Virus record (IMG/VR): IMGVR_UViG_3300030116_003717
Span: 1 to 22,167 of that record
Reading direction: 5' to 3' (one strand)
DNA from: a virus
Length of the DNA: 22,167 bases
The notes under the pieces were generated by a model. It did no database searches. It worked only from the letters and a program-made list of their open reading frames with translations, and was not told the origin of the DNA. The position numbers and the translations under genes are program-made. Of the stretch, positions 6,219 to 12,893 are shown in pieces. Each line of letters opens with the position of its first letter. Position 1 is the first letter of the stretch.

Positions 6219-6446
6219 ATGGATAAAAACCGTGATACTGAGAAGAATAAACCAAGAACGTGGGTGCAGGTTAACACCTCATCCGGCCTATCACATTTGA
6301 ATGTGAATCACATCATCGCCATCTCGGATGGGTATGACAAATTCGGAGATAGATGTTGTGATTTGCACCTTGTGTCCGGCACAATCTTTACCATCAAGGG
6401 CAAGGATTTGGACAAGATAACCACACACATACAGGGGTGGAGATAA
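6219..6446 (+). CDS. Small beta-rich protein, 75 aa
   Basis: ATG three bases after the upstream stop, with GGTGAG upstream. After a polar N-terminus, WVQVNTSSGLSHLNVNHIIAI, a CCDLHLVSGTIFTIKG segment and a final helix give a strand-turn-strand-helix pattern, like small phage proteins in which a strand pair is followed by L-x-L-x-x-G-x-x-[FY]-x-V. Function unknown. TAATG overlap with the next gene. Confidence 0.75.
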   Translation: MDKNRDTEKNKPRTWVQVNTSSGLSHLNVNHIIAISDGYDKFGDRCCDLHLVSGTIFTIKGKDLDKITTHIQGWR

Positions 6447-6745
6447 TGCGAAGAATACGAGCAAGAAGAGCAATCGCAAAGGTGCTATTGGCTAACCCCG
6501 ATGGCATGACCGCGCACGAAATCATAACTAAATTAGACCCAAAAATAACTTTGCATTCTATCGTGGATGCGAGGCACGTAAGCAACCTGCTTCGTGGTGC
6601 TAAGGGAGTCCACAAGGAACCGAAGGGTGGTAAGATAAACAACACCCACGCACAACAGTCATGGAAGATAGACCACACGACTTCATACAAGGTCGCGCTA
6701 TATAGTGTGAGCGATGCAAACGCATTGAGGGAGTGGGTAGCATGA
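6446..6745 (+). CDS. Putative winged-helix DNA-binding protein, 99 aa
   Basis: ATG 6446 shares a base with the upstream stop and follows GGGGTGGAG; an in-frame GTG at 6437 would remove that site. Very basic N-terminus (MRRIRARRAIAKVLLANPDG), then MTAHEIITKL, and a recognition-type helix DARHVSNLLRGAKGVHKEP (42-60), then strands (YKVALYSV). Member of the repeated wHTH set of this window. Likely DNA-binding regulator. Confidence 0.8.
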   Translation: MRRIRARRAIAKVLLANPDGMTAHEIITKLDPKITLHSIVDARHVSNLLRGAKGVHKEPKGGKINNTHAQQSWKIDHTTSYKVALYSVSDANALREWVA

Positions 6746-6891
6746 AGGCTTGCTATTTCTGTGGAGAATACGGTCCGACCGAAGGCACTATAGCCTTGCA
6801 GTCCACGCCTTTTGGCTCAATCTGTAATTCTTGTTTACAAGAGGCAATATCCTTTTGGAAGCATCACTATGATTTGGGGTTGTTAGAATGA
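6742..6891 (+). CDS. Zinc-finger microprotein, 49 aa
   Basis: ATGA overlaps at both ends. C4-x2-C7 and C28-x2-C31 make a treble-clef or zinc-ribbon site (CYFCGEYG ... CNSC), followed by a helix (LQEAISFWKHHYDLG). Probably nucleic-acid or protein binding. One of about nine Cys-rich small proteins here. Confidence 0.75.
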   Translation: MKACYFCGEYGPTEGTIALQSTPFGSICNSCLQEAISFWKHHYDLGLLE

Positions 6892-7124
6892 TGGACTACG
6901 AGGGACATCACATTTGCGTTGAATGTGGTAGTGATGAGATACCACTAAGCACAACAGATGCAGGGGAGACAGGTTTGACTGACTCCTTTTTCTCATGTTC
7001 TCAATGTGATTTCTCATGGTATGTAGCCGTAAGAACAGACGAGCATGAGGATGGGGCAAGTGTAGGTATTGATTTTGCGGGATTCATGGATGAGGATGGA
7101 AATCTAAGGTGGGATAAGGAATGA
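6888..7124 (+). CDS. Zinc-ribbon protein, 78 aa
   Basis: ATGATG start overlapping the upstream stop; either ATG is possible. C10-x2-C13-G and C37-x2-C40 frame a classic ribbon (CVECGSDE ... CSQCDFSW), like those in archaeal transcription or small phage proteins. The C-terminal half is acidic (TDEHEDGASVGIDF). Possibly an adaptor to host RNA polymerase, but this is only inferred from the fold type. Confidence 0.8.
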   Translation: MMDYEGHHICVECGSDEIPLSTTDAGETGLTDSFFSCSQCDFSWYVAVRTDEHEDGASVGIDFAGFMDEDGNLRWDKE

Positions 7125-7246
7125 AACTACCGTTAGATAATGAGGCAAAAATAATTACTTGTCATCAAACTTCTGATTATGAGATTAGATTAAGGGTTAA
7201 AATAAATGGCAAATTTTATACAGGGACTTTGGAGATGAGCGAATGA
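7121..7246 (+). CDS. Hypothetical microprotein, 41 aa
   Basis: ATGA overlaps at both ends. The strand-rich pattern AKIITCHQTSDYEIRLRVKI followed by GKFYTGTLEMSE suggests a small beta sheet. GATAAGGA upstream. Not recognised. Confidence 0.65.
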   Translation: MKLPLDNEAKIITCHQTSDYEIRLRVKINGKFYTGTLEMSE

Positions 7247-7422
7247 ATCCGACCTGCGTGCTATGTCAGAAAGAATGTGAGAATGAGTGGGGGAACAATC
7301 CCGCACCTATACTTCACAGGGATTTAGGCGTTTGTTGTGATGTTTGTAATATGACAAAAGTAATTCCCGCAAGATTATACGGATTAAGCAGAATCAAAAT
7401 GAGAGTGGAAGAAGATGAGTGA
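7243..7422 (+). CDS. Conserved Cys-rich small phage protein, 59 aa
   Basis: ATGA overlap with the upstream gene; next gene starts eight bases before its end. C5-x2-C8, C12 and C31/C32-x2-C35, with NEWGNNPAPI between and V-I-P-A-R-L after. This C-x2-C...E-C-x-N-x-x-G-N-N-P-x-P order is one I know from small proteins of many tailed phages, of unknown function. Likely a zinc-bound fold. Confidence 0.8.
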   Translation: MNPTCVLCQKECENEWGNNPAPILHRDLGVCCDVCNMTKVIPARLYGLSRIKMRVEEDE

Positions 7423-7648
7423 GATAGAAGAAAAAGTTATAGAGAAAATAAGAATGAGAGCCGAGGTTGGTGAGAAGAAATACAACACCACGATGGAGAG
7501 GACTGACCTAACATACGAGGAATGGCTTCAACATTTACAGGAAGAATTACTTGACGCTTGCGTATATTTGGAAAAGTTGATGCATTTGACGAAGTATGTT
7601 GGCATATCCCGCAAGATAGATGACAGGGGGAATTTTCCATTACTATAG
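7415..7648 (+). CDS. MazG-like small protein, 77 aa
   Basis: Overlaps the upstream gene by eight bases, with GAGAGTGGAAGAAG upstream. Residues 15-55 (RAEVGEKKYNTTMERTDLTY, then WLQHLQEELLDACVYLEKL) match a widespread phage protein related to MazG-type NTP pyrophosphohydrolases: E-E-W-x-x-x-x-x-E-E-L-x-D-A-x-x-Y. Full MazG enzymes carry further acidic metal ligands (E-x-x-E ... E-x-x-D); only part is visible here, so activity is uncertain. MazG enzymes degrade nucleotides and alarmones. An orphan class 1 12-mer lies at 7552. Confidence 0.8.
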   Translation: MSEIEEKVIEKIRMRAEVGEKKYNTTMERTDLTYEEWLQHLQEELLDACVYLEKLMHLTKYVGISRKIDDRGNFPLL

Positions 7649-7674
7649 AGTATCACGAATATAGAAATGCCGAT

Positions 7675-7995
7675 TTGGGTGCGGTTTCATTAGATGAATT
7701 ACATGAAATGTTTGAGGATTTAGAGGCACTTTTTGATAAATTTGAAATAAGTCCTAGATATACCGGACCTTTTGACACAATGGGTGAAAGAATCAAGCAT
7801 TTCGGGTTGCATGACAGTAGTTATGAGGTAAAAATAAATCGCTTGCGAACAATAATTGAAAACAGTTATAAGTATATGACTCTAAACACGTTTAAGCAGA
7901 AGGTTCCTAGAGAAACACTATTGCATTTCAAGGAAACTATGGCTGATGTGACTGCGGTTGTAAGGCAAAACAAGGTGGAAAGAGAAGATGGCTAA
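7675..7995 (+). CDS. Hypothetical protein with unclear start, 106+ aa
   Basis: No ATG or GTG is available. The frame is open from 7624; the only common alternative start is TTG 7675, without ribosome site. An ATT at 7639 lies eight bases after GGGGG and would give a natural-looking N-terminus (TIEYHEYRNAD), adding 12 residues. The protein is acidic and helical (DELHEMFEDLEALFDKFEIS). A third option is a frameshift fusion with the upstream gene, whose frame ends at 7648. The 7837 promoter lies within it. Function unknown. Confidence 0.7.
   Translation: MGAVSLDELHEMFEDLEALFDKFEISPRYTGPFDTMGERIKHFGLHDSSYEVKINRLRTIIENSYKYMTLNTFKQKVPRETLLHFKETMADVTAVVRQNKVEREDG
7837..7873 (+). promoter_or_regulatory. 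Class 1 promoter, partial copy
   Basis: AATCGCTTGCGA (7837-7848) keeps CGCTTGCGA; 18 bases later comes TATAAGTATATG (7867). Predicted start near 7894, 94 bases before the next ATG (7988). The longest leader of the set, so it may also drive something internal or be less active. Confidence 0.45.
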
Positions 7996-8719
7996 TTTTT
8001 TCGCTAAAGATTTAGAGTTAAAGTATGCCATGCCGGTGACACGGAGTAAAAATACTAATCAAGTTATAAATTCACCGGAAGTGCTATTCAAACTCCGTGA
8101 TGATTTTATCGTAATATCGGTTCATCGTCATCTGTTTAAACTTTTGAAAGTAATAAATCCTGATAGTGAGTTTAATTTCAGCGATTATCTGAAAATCAAA
8201 AACGGAAGTGACCCCGAAACACACGAAAGCAATTTGAGTGTTATGATACAGGACCACCTTGAGAATTTTCCAAATTCATTCATAGATACTGTTATGCTAA
8301 ATAAAAGTCAGGTGACTTATGTTCCGGCTTCGACATCATTGAAGAAAGACCTTAATTATTGGGATTGGGATAAGTCAGCATACGAAAATCAAATCGGAAA
8401 AGTGGTAAACTTTAGTAAGAACAACCATATTATTGAGGTAATAGTAAAGAATACCGCAAGTATTATAACTCACCGCTATTGCGATGAGGATGGTTTTACC
8501 TTGCAGTTGCAGCAACCGAGAATAGTGAACCAACACATTAATAAGTTAGACTTAAACAAAGAATTAAATTCACCGGCGGCGCAACAGAACGCAAGATTAT
8601 GTAGGGAAAGTTTGCGTGACAACAAACCAAGAAAGTTTAGCGACTTAGCAACACTATCATTTGGCGACAGAAATCTATTGGAAGAAGAAAGATTGAGAAT
8701 GTTTCTATTGATTCAGTAG
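7988..8719 (+). CDS. Hypothetical protein, 243 aa
   Basis: ATG overlaps the upstream gene by eight bases, with AAGGTGGAAAGAG upstream. Mixed alpha/beta, with an N-terminal helix-rich half (LFKLRDDFIVISVHRHLFKLL needs no membrane), a strand region around KVVNFSKNNHIIEVIVKN (138-155) and a charged helical end (RKFSDLATLSFGDRNLLEEE). No Walker, metal or catalytic motif is seen. Last gene of the left module; T-tracts follow. It may be a structural, replication or anti-defence protein; I cannot choose. Confidence 0.8.
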   Translation: MANFFAKDLELKYAMPVTRSKNTNQVINSPEVLFKLRDDFIVISVHRHLFKLLKVINPDSEFNFSDYLKIKNGSDPETHESNLSVMIQDHLENFPNSFIDTVMLNKSQVTYVPASTSLKKDLNYWDWDKSAYENQIGKVVNFSKNNHIIEVIVKNTASIITHRYCDEDGFTLQLQQPRIVNQHINKLDLNKELNSPAAQQNARLCRESLRDNKPRKFSDLATLSFGDRNLLEEERLRMFLLIQ

Positions 8720-8754
8720 GCCACAAAATAAATTAATGGGGGGCAGTATAACGG

Positions 8755-8790
8755 TTTTTGTAATTCTTTATTTAATTCATTAGTGTTTTT
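8755..8790 (+). terminator. T-tracts, likely terminator of the left module
   Basis: T5 at 8755-8759, TTTATTT near 8767, T5 at 8786-8790, all just after the stop at 8719 in otherwise non-coding DNA. Archaeal polymerases terminate on such runs. Confidence 0.4.
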
Positions 8791-8904
8791 GTTAATCCCT
8801 TATCTAAAAATGTCTTTGAAGAAATAAAATAAATAGGAAACATTAGAGCAGTCAAGCGATTAATTAATTCTGAGAGCGACAAAAGGAATAGAAAAATAGA
8901 TACC

Positions 8905-8916
8905 ATTATAAGCGTG
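8905..8916 (+). promoter_or_regulatory. Class 2 promoter, leaderless start at 8935
   Basis: ATTATAAGCGTG, matching WTTATADGCGTG. The ATG at 8935 is 30 bases from its first base, so the mRNA should be leaderless or nearly so. Heads the operon 8935-12583. Confidence 0.65.
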
Positions 8917-8934
8917 AAAGGTAAAGGTGATTGT

Positions 8935-9363
8935 ATGGGCAACGGTGCAAATGGAAATTATAGATTAGCAGATAGACTACACGCACGTATGTTAGATATA
9001 GGACCACAGACGGTAGCGGAATTGAAAGAGTGGTATAACAATGGCTTTCAAGAAGAGCAACGCAAGAGGGTAGCAGAACGCCGAAAGACAATATATAATT
9101 CGGCAAGTAGCAATCAAATTACGGGCGTATTGATAAGAAGTCCACTATTTGCTAAAGCCGGCGAAACAATGGTGGCTTACCCTTCGTGGACTCGGAAAGC
9201 ATCAAAGATGCAAAAGACCAATGTGACTCTATGGGAAGCACTACCCGTTGCGATGGTCGTTGATAAGATGTTAGATGAGAACGGTCAACTGAAGCAACAC
9301 AGAATTAGAAAGAGTTTCCCGACAACTATTAAAATTGAGTTAAAAGAAAGGGGGTTAATATAA
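8935..9363 (+). CDS. Putative winged-helix DNA-binding protein, 142 aa
   Basis: An in-frame GTG at 8914 lies inside the class 2 promoter, so ATG 8935 is preferred. Residues 21-36 hold Q-T-V-A-E-L-K-E-W, then an inserted basic helix (EEQRKRVAERRKTIYNSASS), a recognition-type helix NQITGVLIRSPLFAKAGE (58-75) and strands. This matches the wHTH arrangement of four other proteins here. The basic tail (KQHRIRKSFPTTIKIELKER) also fits DNA binding. First gene of a replication-side operon, so it could control that operon or help load the helicase. TAATG overlap with the next gene. Confidence 0.8.
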   Translation: MGNGANGNYRLADRLHARMLDIGPQTVAELKEWYNNGFQEEQRKRVAERRKTIYNSASSNQITGVLIRSPLFAKAGETMVAYPSWTRKASKMQKTNVTLWEALPVAMVVDKMLDENGQLKQHRIRKSFPTTIKIELKERGLI

Positions 9364-10220
9364 TGGTATTGCATTTGACAGAAGGAGAAACAGATTTCAT
9401 TTGGCATCAGGAAAATCGCAAGTATGCTACTGCCCCCGAACCAACAACACTAATAGTCTTTCAGCAGAATGAAAGAGGGTTTGCAGCATTTCAGGCGGCT
9501 ATGGGTATTATTGGCACAAAAAAACCTGTGTGTAGCATCTTTAACAAACTATTCGATGTTTCCTGTTTCAATAGCGCACCCGAACCTTCGTTTCCTGAGT
9601 GGAGACTGTATGAAACATACAACGCAGATGGTAAGAGAATGTGGCTACTCAGGCTAACTAACACACATCCCATACCCAAGATGAACCACCAAGATAATAC
9701 ATGGTTGTATACCTATCCCGTAGTTAGGGATGTTCTCAAACATCTGACCCCAAGAGGTATTGACAGTCTAATTTACATGACTGCCAATCAGATTCAGACT
9801 TCGTTGGGTTATGAGAAAGAAACATACATAAGTCTATACGAGCAACAATTAGCCATCTATGATTATTCTTCTGAAAGGGATGAAGTCACAGACCAAACGT
9901 GGACTCCATTTACTAAAGACCTAATAACTACTGCGCCATCGTGGGTATTCTGTCATTTGTTCAAGATGTATAACCCTCAAGCAACCATTAATGAATTAGT
10001 ATTCTGTTCCTGTTCGCAAATGGAGTTTGTTGATACACGCGCAAGAAATACTTTGTTAGATTACTTAGTGGATACCTATAAAGTCGTCATAGATGAAGAT
10101 GGGAAAGAGCAGATGGATGAGGTTAAGGATATTCTGTCTGACATAGAAGGTTTGACACAGGCAAAAATACTTGACAGATTAGGACAGAACGAAGGGGGAT
10201 TTAGTAATGAGTGGGTTTGA
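9363..10220 (+). CDS. PAC2-like protein (proteasome assembly chaperone fold?), 285 aa
   Basis: Not recognised with certainty. Its layout fits the PAC2/PbaB family: first strand and helix TLIVFQQNERGFAAFQAA (29-46), a strand GIDSLIYMT (132-140), the segment LITTAPSWVFCHLF (187-200), where PAC2 proteins have G-x-x-x-P-W and a helix, then strand ELVFCSCS and VDTRARNTLLDYL (223-235), comparable to the D-x-x-A-A-x-x-x-L helix. PAC2 proteins chaperone proteasome assembly or bind small molecules in archaea. The C-terminus is acidic and helical. It overlaps the MCM-like gene by 14 bases, so both are probably made together. Alternative: an unrelated alpha/beta protein partnering the ATPase. Confidence 0.8.
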   Translation: MVLHLTEGETDFIWHQENRKYATAPEPTTLIVFQQNERGFAAFQAAMGIIGTKKPVCSIFNKLFDVSCFNSAPEPSFPEWRLYETYNADGKRMWLLRLTNTHPIPKMNHQDNTWLYTYPVVRDVLKHLTPRGIDSLIYMTANQIQTSLGYEKETYISLYEQQLAIYDYSSERDEVTDQTWTPFTKDLITTAPSWVFCHLFKMYNPQATINELVFCSCSQMEFVDTRARNTLLDYLVDTYKVVIDEDGKEQMDEVKDILSDIEGLTQAKILDRLGQNEGGFSNEWV

Positions 10221-11520
10221 TGTATTTGATAAGACGTTAGAGTTTGCACAACGCAACTATTATATTGACATAGAGGATAAACTACCTATCTTTCTTTGTT
10301 CTATTGGCGGTCATATCTTTAATGCTATTAATAAGTGTAGCAGATGTGACTTCGACCCCGACAGTCCGTTAGTCGATGAGGAAAACGACTTTATTATTCC
10401 TAACTGTCCGTTGCGTCACCCAAACCTACCCGTTTATACTCCACATTCACGACTCGCTGACACTCGCATTCACATCATGCTTCGTGGACCAAAAGGTTCA
10501 GGTAAATCTATCCTAATACTAATGTTCTTAGCCGAAGGTGCGGGACTATTAGAAAGTTCTAATTCTGACATGGGTGTGGGTTTCCGCACTATGTTAGGAC
10601 CAAACTCCGTGACAGAAGCGGGTATGTTTGGTAGCGTGGATGAAGAAGGCAACATTATGGGTCGCCCTCTCGCTAGAGAGTTGTGCGGTGGCTTTCTTGG
10701 CTTTGAGGAATTTTCCTCAATGTCAGATGCTTCCAAGAAAGACCACAGTATGGACATGAAGAACCAACTGCTGACTTCTCTTGACAACGGTAGGGTGCAA
10801 AAGTCGATGCGGGCAGGTTGGGTCACATACACTACACGCTACACAGTATGGGCGGGAACACAACCCGCTCGGTTTGAGTTGGATTCCGGTCTTGACCGCC
10901 GATTCTTTATCATCGACATTGACATGACACCACAGAAAGAAAGACTATACAAGCAAGCACAACACCGTGCATCAAACATGGCGGTTGATGAAAGAGTAGC
11001 GTTGGCTAATTTAGGCATAGAAATAAAAAATTGGATTCGCACTCGCATGGAAACCGCAATCGCAAATCCACCATCGGGCGTTATCTTTGATGACGACATA
11101 GGAGAATGGTTAGACCATCCTACTGTGCGGTCGTTTGAAAGCGACTTGTTCCGCCGTCTTGCTATCGGGTATCACATGATGCAACCGGATTATCACGGTG
11201 GGTTGCCTTTGTTAGTGACGTTAGACGATAGGCTTAAGTCACTCTTAGACCAATCATTAGCCATGAGAAGGAACGTCATGGATGCAGACATGGAGTTGAT
11301 ACGCTCAACATTTTGGAAGCAAGACCTACCTAAGTCACAGGTCGTCAAAGAAGTGTCGCGTATGGTGACAAACGGTGATTATCAGTCGGCAAAGAGGTGG
11401 ATTATGGAAAACCTTGAAGGACAGTCATGGTATTGGGAGTATGAGCCGAACACCGCGCGAAGAGGTAGGAAAGGAGTTTTATGCAGGTTTGGACCGGATG
11501 CGGGAGATGAGTTAGCATGA
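10207..11520 (+). CDS. MCM-like AAA+ ATPase, probable replicative helicase, 437 aa
   Basis: Walker A GPKGSGKS at residues 94-101. The Walker B region is GGFLGFEEFSSM (161-172), with E-E and no standard Asp. QLLTSLDNGRVQKSMRAGW (187-205) resembles the MCM stretch before sensor 1 (an acidic or polar helix and A-G), then TVWAGTQPARFELDSGLDRRF (213-233), which aligns with MCM A-N-P-x-x-x-R-Y-D ... S-R-F-D: sensor 1 has T in place of N, and an arginine finger is present. N-terminally C44-x2-C47, C67 and H71 could bind zinc, as MCM N-terminal domains do. A winged helix near the C-terminus (LPKSQVVKEVSR ... AKRWIMENL, 360-395) also fits MCM. It is shorter than cellular MCM (about 600-700 aa) because the N-terminal domain is reduced. 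Other AAA+ helix-2-insert ATPases are possible. Confidence 0.85.
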   Translation: MSGFDVFDKTLEFAQRNYYIDIEDKLPIFLCSIGGHIFNAINKCSRCDFDPDSPLVDEENDFIIPNCPLRHPNLPVYTPHSRLADTRIHIMLRGPKGSGKSILILMFLAEGAGLLESSNSDMGVGFRTMLGPNSVTEAGMFGSVDEEGNIMGRPLARELCGGFLGFEEFSSMSDASKKDHSMDMKNQLLTSLDNGRVQKSMRAGWVTYTTRYTVWAGTQPARFELDSGLDRRFFIIDIDMTPQKERLYKQAQHRASNMAVDERVALANLGIEIKNWIRTRMETAIANPPSGVIFDDDIGEWLDHPTVRSFESDLFRRLAIGYHMMQPDYHGGLPLLVTLDDRLKSLLDQSLAMRRNVMDADMELIRSTFWKQDLPKSQVVKEVSRMVTNGDYQSAKRWIMENLEGQSWYWEYEPNTARRGRKGVLCRFGPDAGDELA

Positions 11521-11621
11521 CACCACCATATATTCTAAGGTGTTATATCTGTAATAAAAGACTGTCTTGTTATGAAGATGGAATGGACATTAAAGTGATG
11601 CGGTGTGATTGTGATGGCTAA
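11517..11621 (+). CDS. Cys-rich microprotein, 34 aa
   Basis: ATGA overlap with the helicase gene, and overlap of eight bases with the next. C9-x2-C12, C18, C30-x-C32 can bind one zinc (CYICNKRLSC ... CDC). Function unknown; possibly an accessory of the helicase given the coupling. Confidence 0.65.
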   Translation: MTPPYILRCYICNKRLSCYEDGMDIKVMRCDCDG

Positions 11622-11961
11622 CAGGCGAGCAAAGTTTTTCAAAGGCGGCAATAAAATTTGGTGGCCCGCAGTCCGTAATTTTCTAAAGAATAATATCGGC
11701 CAATCTTTTACGGCAAAAGAAATTATAGACCAAGCAACATTAACTACCAAAACTTATTTCACTTACAAGGGAGATAGAGCCAAGTATAACGGTCAACACG
11801 TTAAAGAAGATAAAACTATGATAAAACTAATTGATACTAAAATATGCCCGTCAACCGCCGCTTTATCACAGTCGCTTAGAGGAAAGAAAGAAGTTGGTAA
11901 GTGGTTTGACGAGCAAAGCAAATTAACACAGTATTTTTGGAGAGTTGTCGATGAGAAGTGA
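11614..11961 (+). CDS. Putative winged-helix DNA-binding protein, 115 aa
   Basis: ATG 11614 is preferred over a GTG at 11605 inside the upstream gene. Very basic start (MANRRAKFFKGGNKIWWPAV), then FTAKEIIDQATL (32-43), a Lys-rich insertion (YFTYKGDRAKYNGQHVKEDK), then a recognition-type helix CPSTAALSQSLRGKKEVG (78-95) and wing (QYFWRVV). Same split wHTH design as 5479, 6446, 8935 and 13494. Likely regulator; target unknown. Confidence 0.8.
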   Translation: MANRRAKFFKGGNKIWWPAVRNFLKNNIGQSFTAKEIIDQATLTTKTYFTYKGDRAKYNGQHVKEDKTMIKLIDTKICPSTAALSQSLRGKKEVGKWFDEQSKLTQYFWRVVDEK

Positions 11962-12583
11962 GCGTGAGATACTAGAGCGTCTTGCATCAACAAACGATGC
12001 CTTTGTTATAGAGGTTCTTCGTTGGGTTCTTGATGGCGACTGCCCGATGTGCAGTCACGGTAAGAGGCGTGAGTTTGAGTTAGCGATATACAAGGAAGAA
12101 TACGGACCTGAGTATCTTGAGGCTAAATATAATTGGCCGGAAGGAACCGTGACTAACCACATGAACAACCACATTGATTATGACATTACCGAAGCGACTC
12201 ATATTGAGAACGCACGTTCCCAATCTATTGACACTCTTGATGCGGCAGAAGATATAGTAAATAGGATTCGCGGCTATCTTGATGAGTTAGAAGAGCAGAA
12301 AGAAATCGTAGGGATGAATAGTGAGTTTGTTGCAGATGCCGCTAAACTTATCGGTCAAGCAAATAATAGCCTAAAACTAATAGGCCACTTGAAGAAGGAG
12401 ATAGGAGTGGATTCTCAATTACTTCTCGCACAAGCGCAGATAAACGACATGAGCCGATTACTTGTTGAGGTTTTAGGCAACCACCCTGATTTGTTAGACC
12501 AAGTGGAGTTGCGTATGGCTACTCTAAAGGAACCGATTCTAATACAGGATGCTGATTTCGTAGCAGTCGAAAAATTAGAGTGA
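11951..12583 (+). CDS. Terminase small subunit-like or HTH regulator, 210 aa
   Basis: ATG 11951 overlaps the upstream gene by 11 bases (an in-frame TTG lies at 11945). C31-x2-C34-x-H-G-K-R-R-E-F-E, then a helix-turn-helix region YGPEYLEAKYNWPEGTVTNH (51-70) and H74: the order C-x-x-C-x-H ... R-x-x-[IF]-E ... HTH ... H-x-x-x-H is one seen in phage proteins labelled terminase small subunit. Residues 88-190 are long helices (coiled coil: AEDIVNRIRGYLDELEEQKE) for oligomers. A terminase would recognise viral DNA for packaging, yet no large subunit is nearby, so a zinc/HTH transcription factor is the alternative. Confidence 0.75.
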   Translation: MRSEREILERLASTNDAFVIEVLRWVLDGDCPMCSHGKRREFELAIYKEEYGPEYLEAKYNWPEGTVTNHMNNHIDYDITEATHIENARSQSIDTLDAAEDIVNRIRGYLDELEEQKEIVGMNSEFVADAAKLIGQANNSLKLIGHLKKEIGVDSQLLLAQAQINDMSRLLVEVLGNHPDLLDQVELRMATLKEPILIQDADFVAVEKLE

Positions 12584-12591
12584 TTTATAAA
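12584..12591 (+). promoter_or_regulatory. TATA box before 12624
   Basis: TTTATAAA overlapping the preceding stop region, about 40 bases before TTG 12624, followed by GGTAAAAGTAAAAAAAA and GGGGG. Start near 12612 would put GGGGG at the very 5' end of a short leader. It lacks both the 12-mer and the GCGTG extension, so it is an ordinary promoter. Confidence 0.4.
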
Positions 12592-12623
12592 GGTAAAAGT
12601 AAAAAAAATTTGGGGGAAAAATT

Positions 12624-12893
12624 TTGTCAAAGACATGGCGTAGTGGACCGAGGCGTTATCTTCACGCACGACCAATATATGAGAAGGACTTTCCTAAACT
12701 GATAGATGCTATGAAGCAAGATAATTTAATGGCAATAATAACTCCGGGCGGTGTGCTATGGTATAGTGGCGGCTACGAAGTGAAGCCATCTTCCGTGCGT
12801 GAGGTGTGGGGTCTATCTAAGAATCAGATTACACGACTTAACAACTACATTTATATAAACGACCCATTTATTCAGGATGATAACGATGAGTGA
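12624..12893 (+). CDS. Hypothetical protein, 89 aa
   Basis: TTG start supported by GGGGG eight bases upstream; no ATG lies near the N-terminus. Basic start (SKTWRSGPRRYLHARPIYEK), a strand pair MAIITPGGVLWYSGGYEV, a helix with VREVWGLSKNQITRLNNYIY (possible HTH), acidic end. May be another small DNA-binding protein; not recognised. Confidence 0.7.
   Translation: MSKTWRSGPRRYLHARPIYEKDFPKLIDAMKQDNLMAIITPGGVLWYSGGYEVKPSSVREVWGLSKNQITRLNNYIYINDPFIQDDNDE

Larger units (their letters stand above)
8720..8934. other. AT-rich gap of 215 bases between the two modules
   Basis: Very AT-rich, with T-tracts at 8755-8759 and 8786-8790 (probable terminator of the left module), ATTAATTAATT near 8860, AAATAAAATAAATAG near 8821, and the class 2 promoter at 8905. 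No clear ORF, direct repeat series or long hairpin seen. Its place between modules and next to a replication operon makes it a possible origin, but no iterated binding site is visible. Confidence 0.45.
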
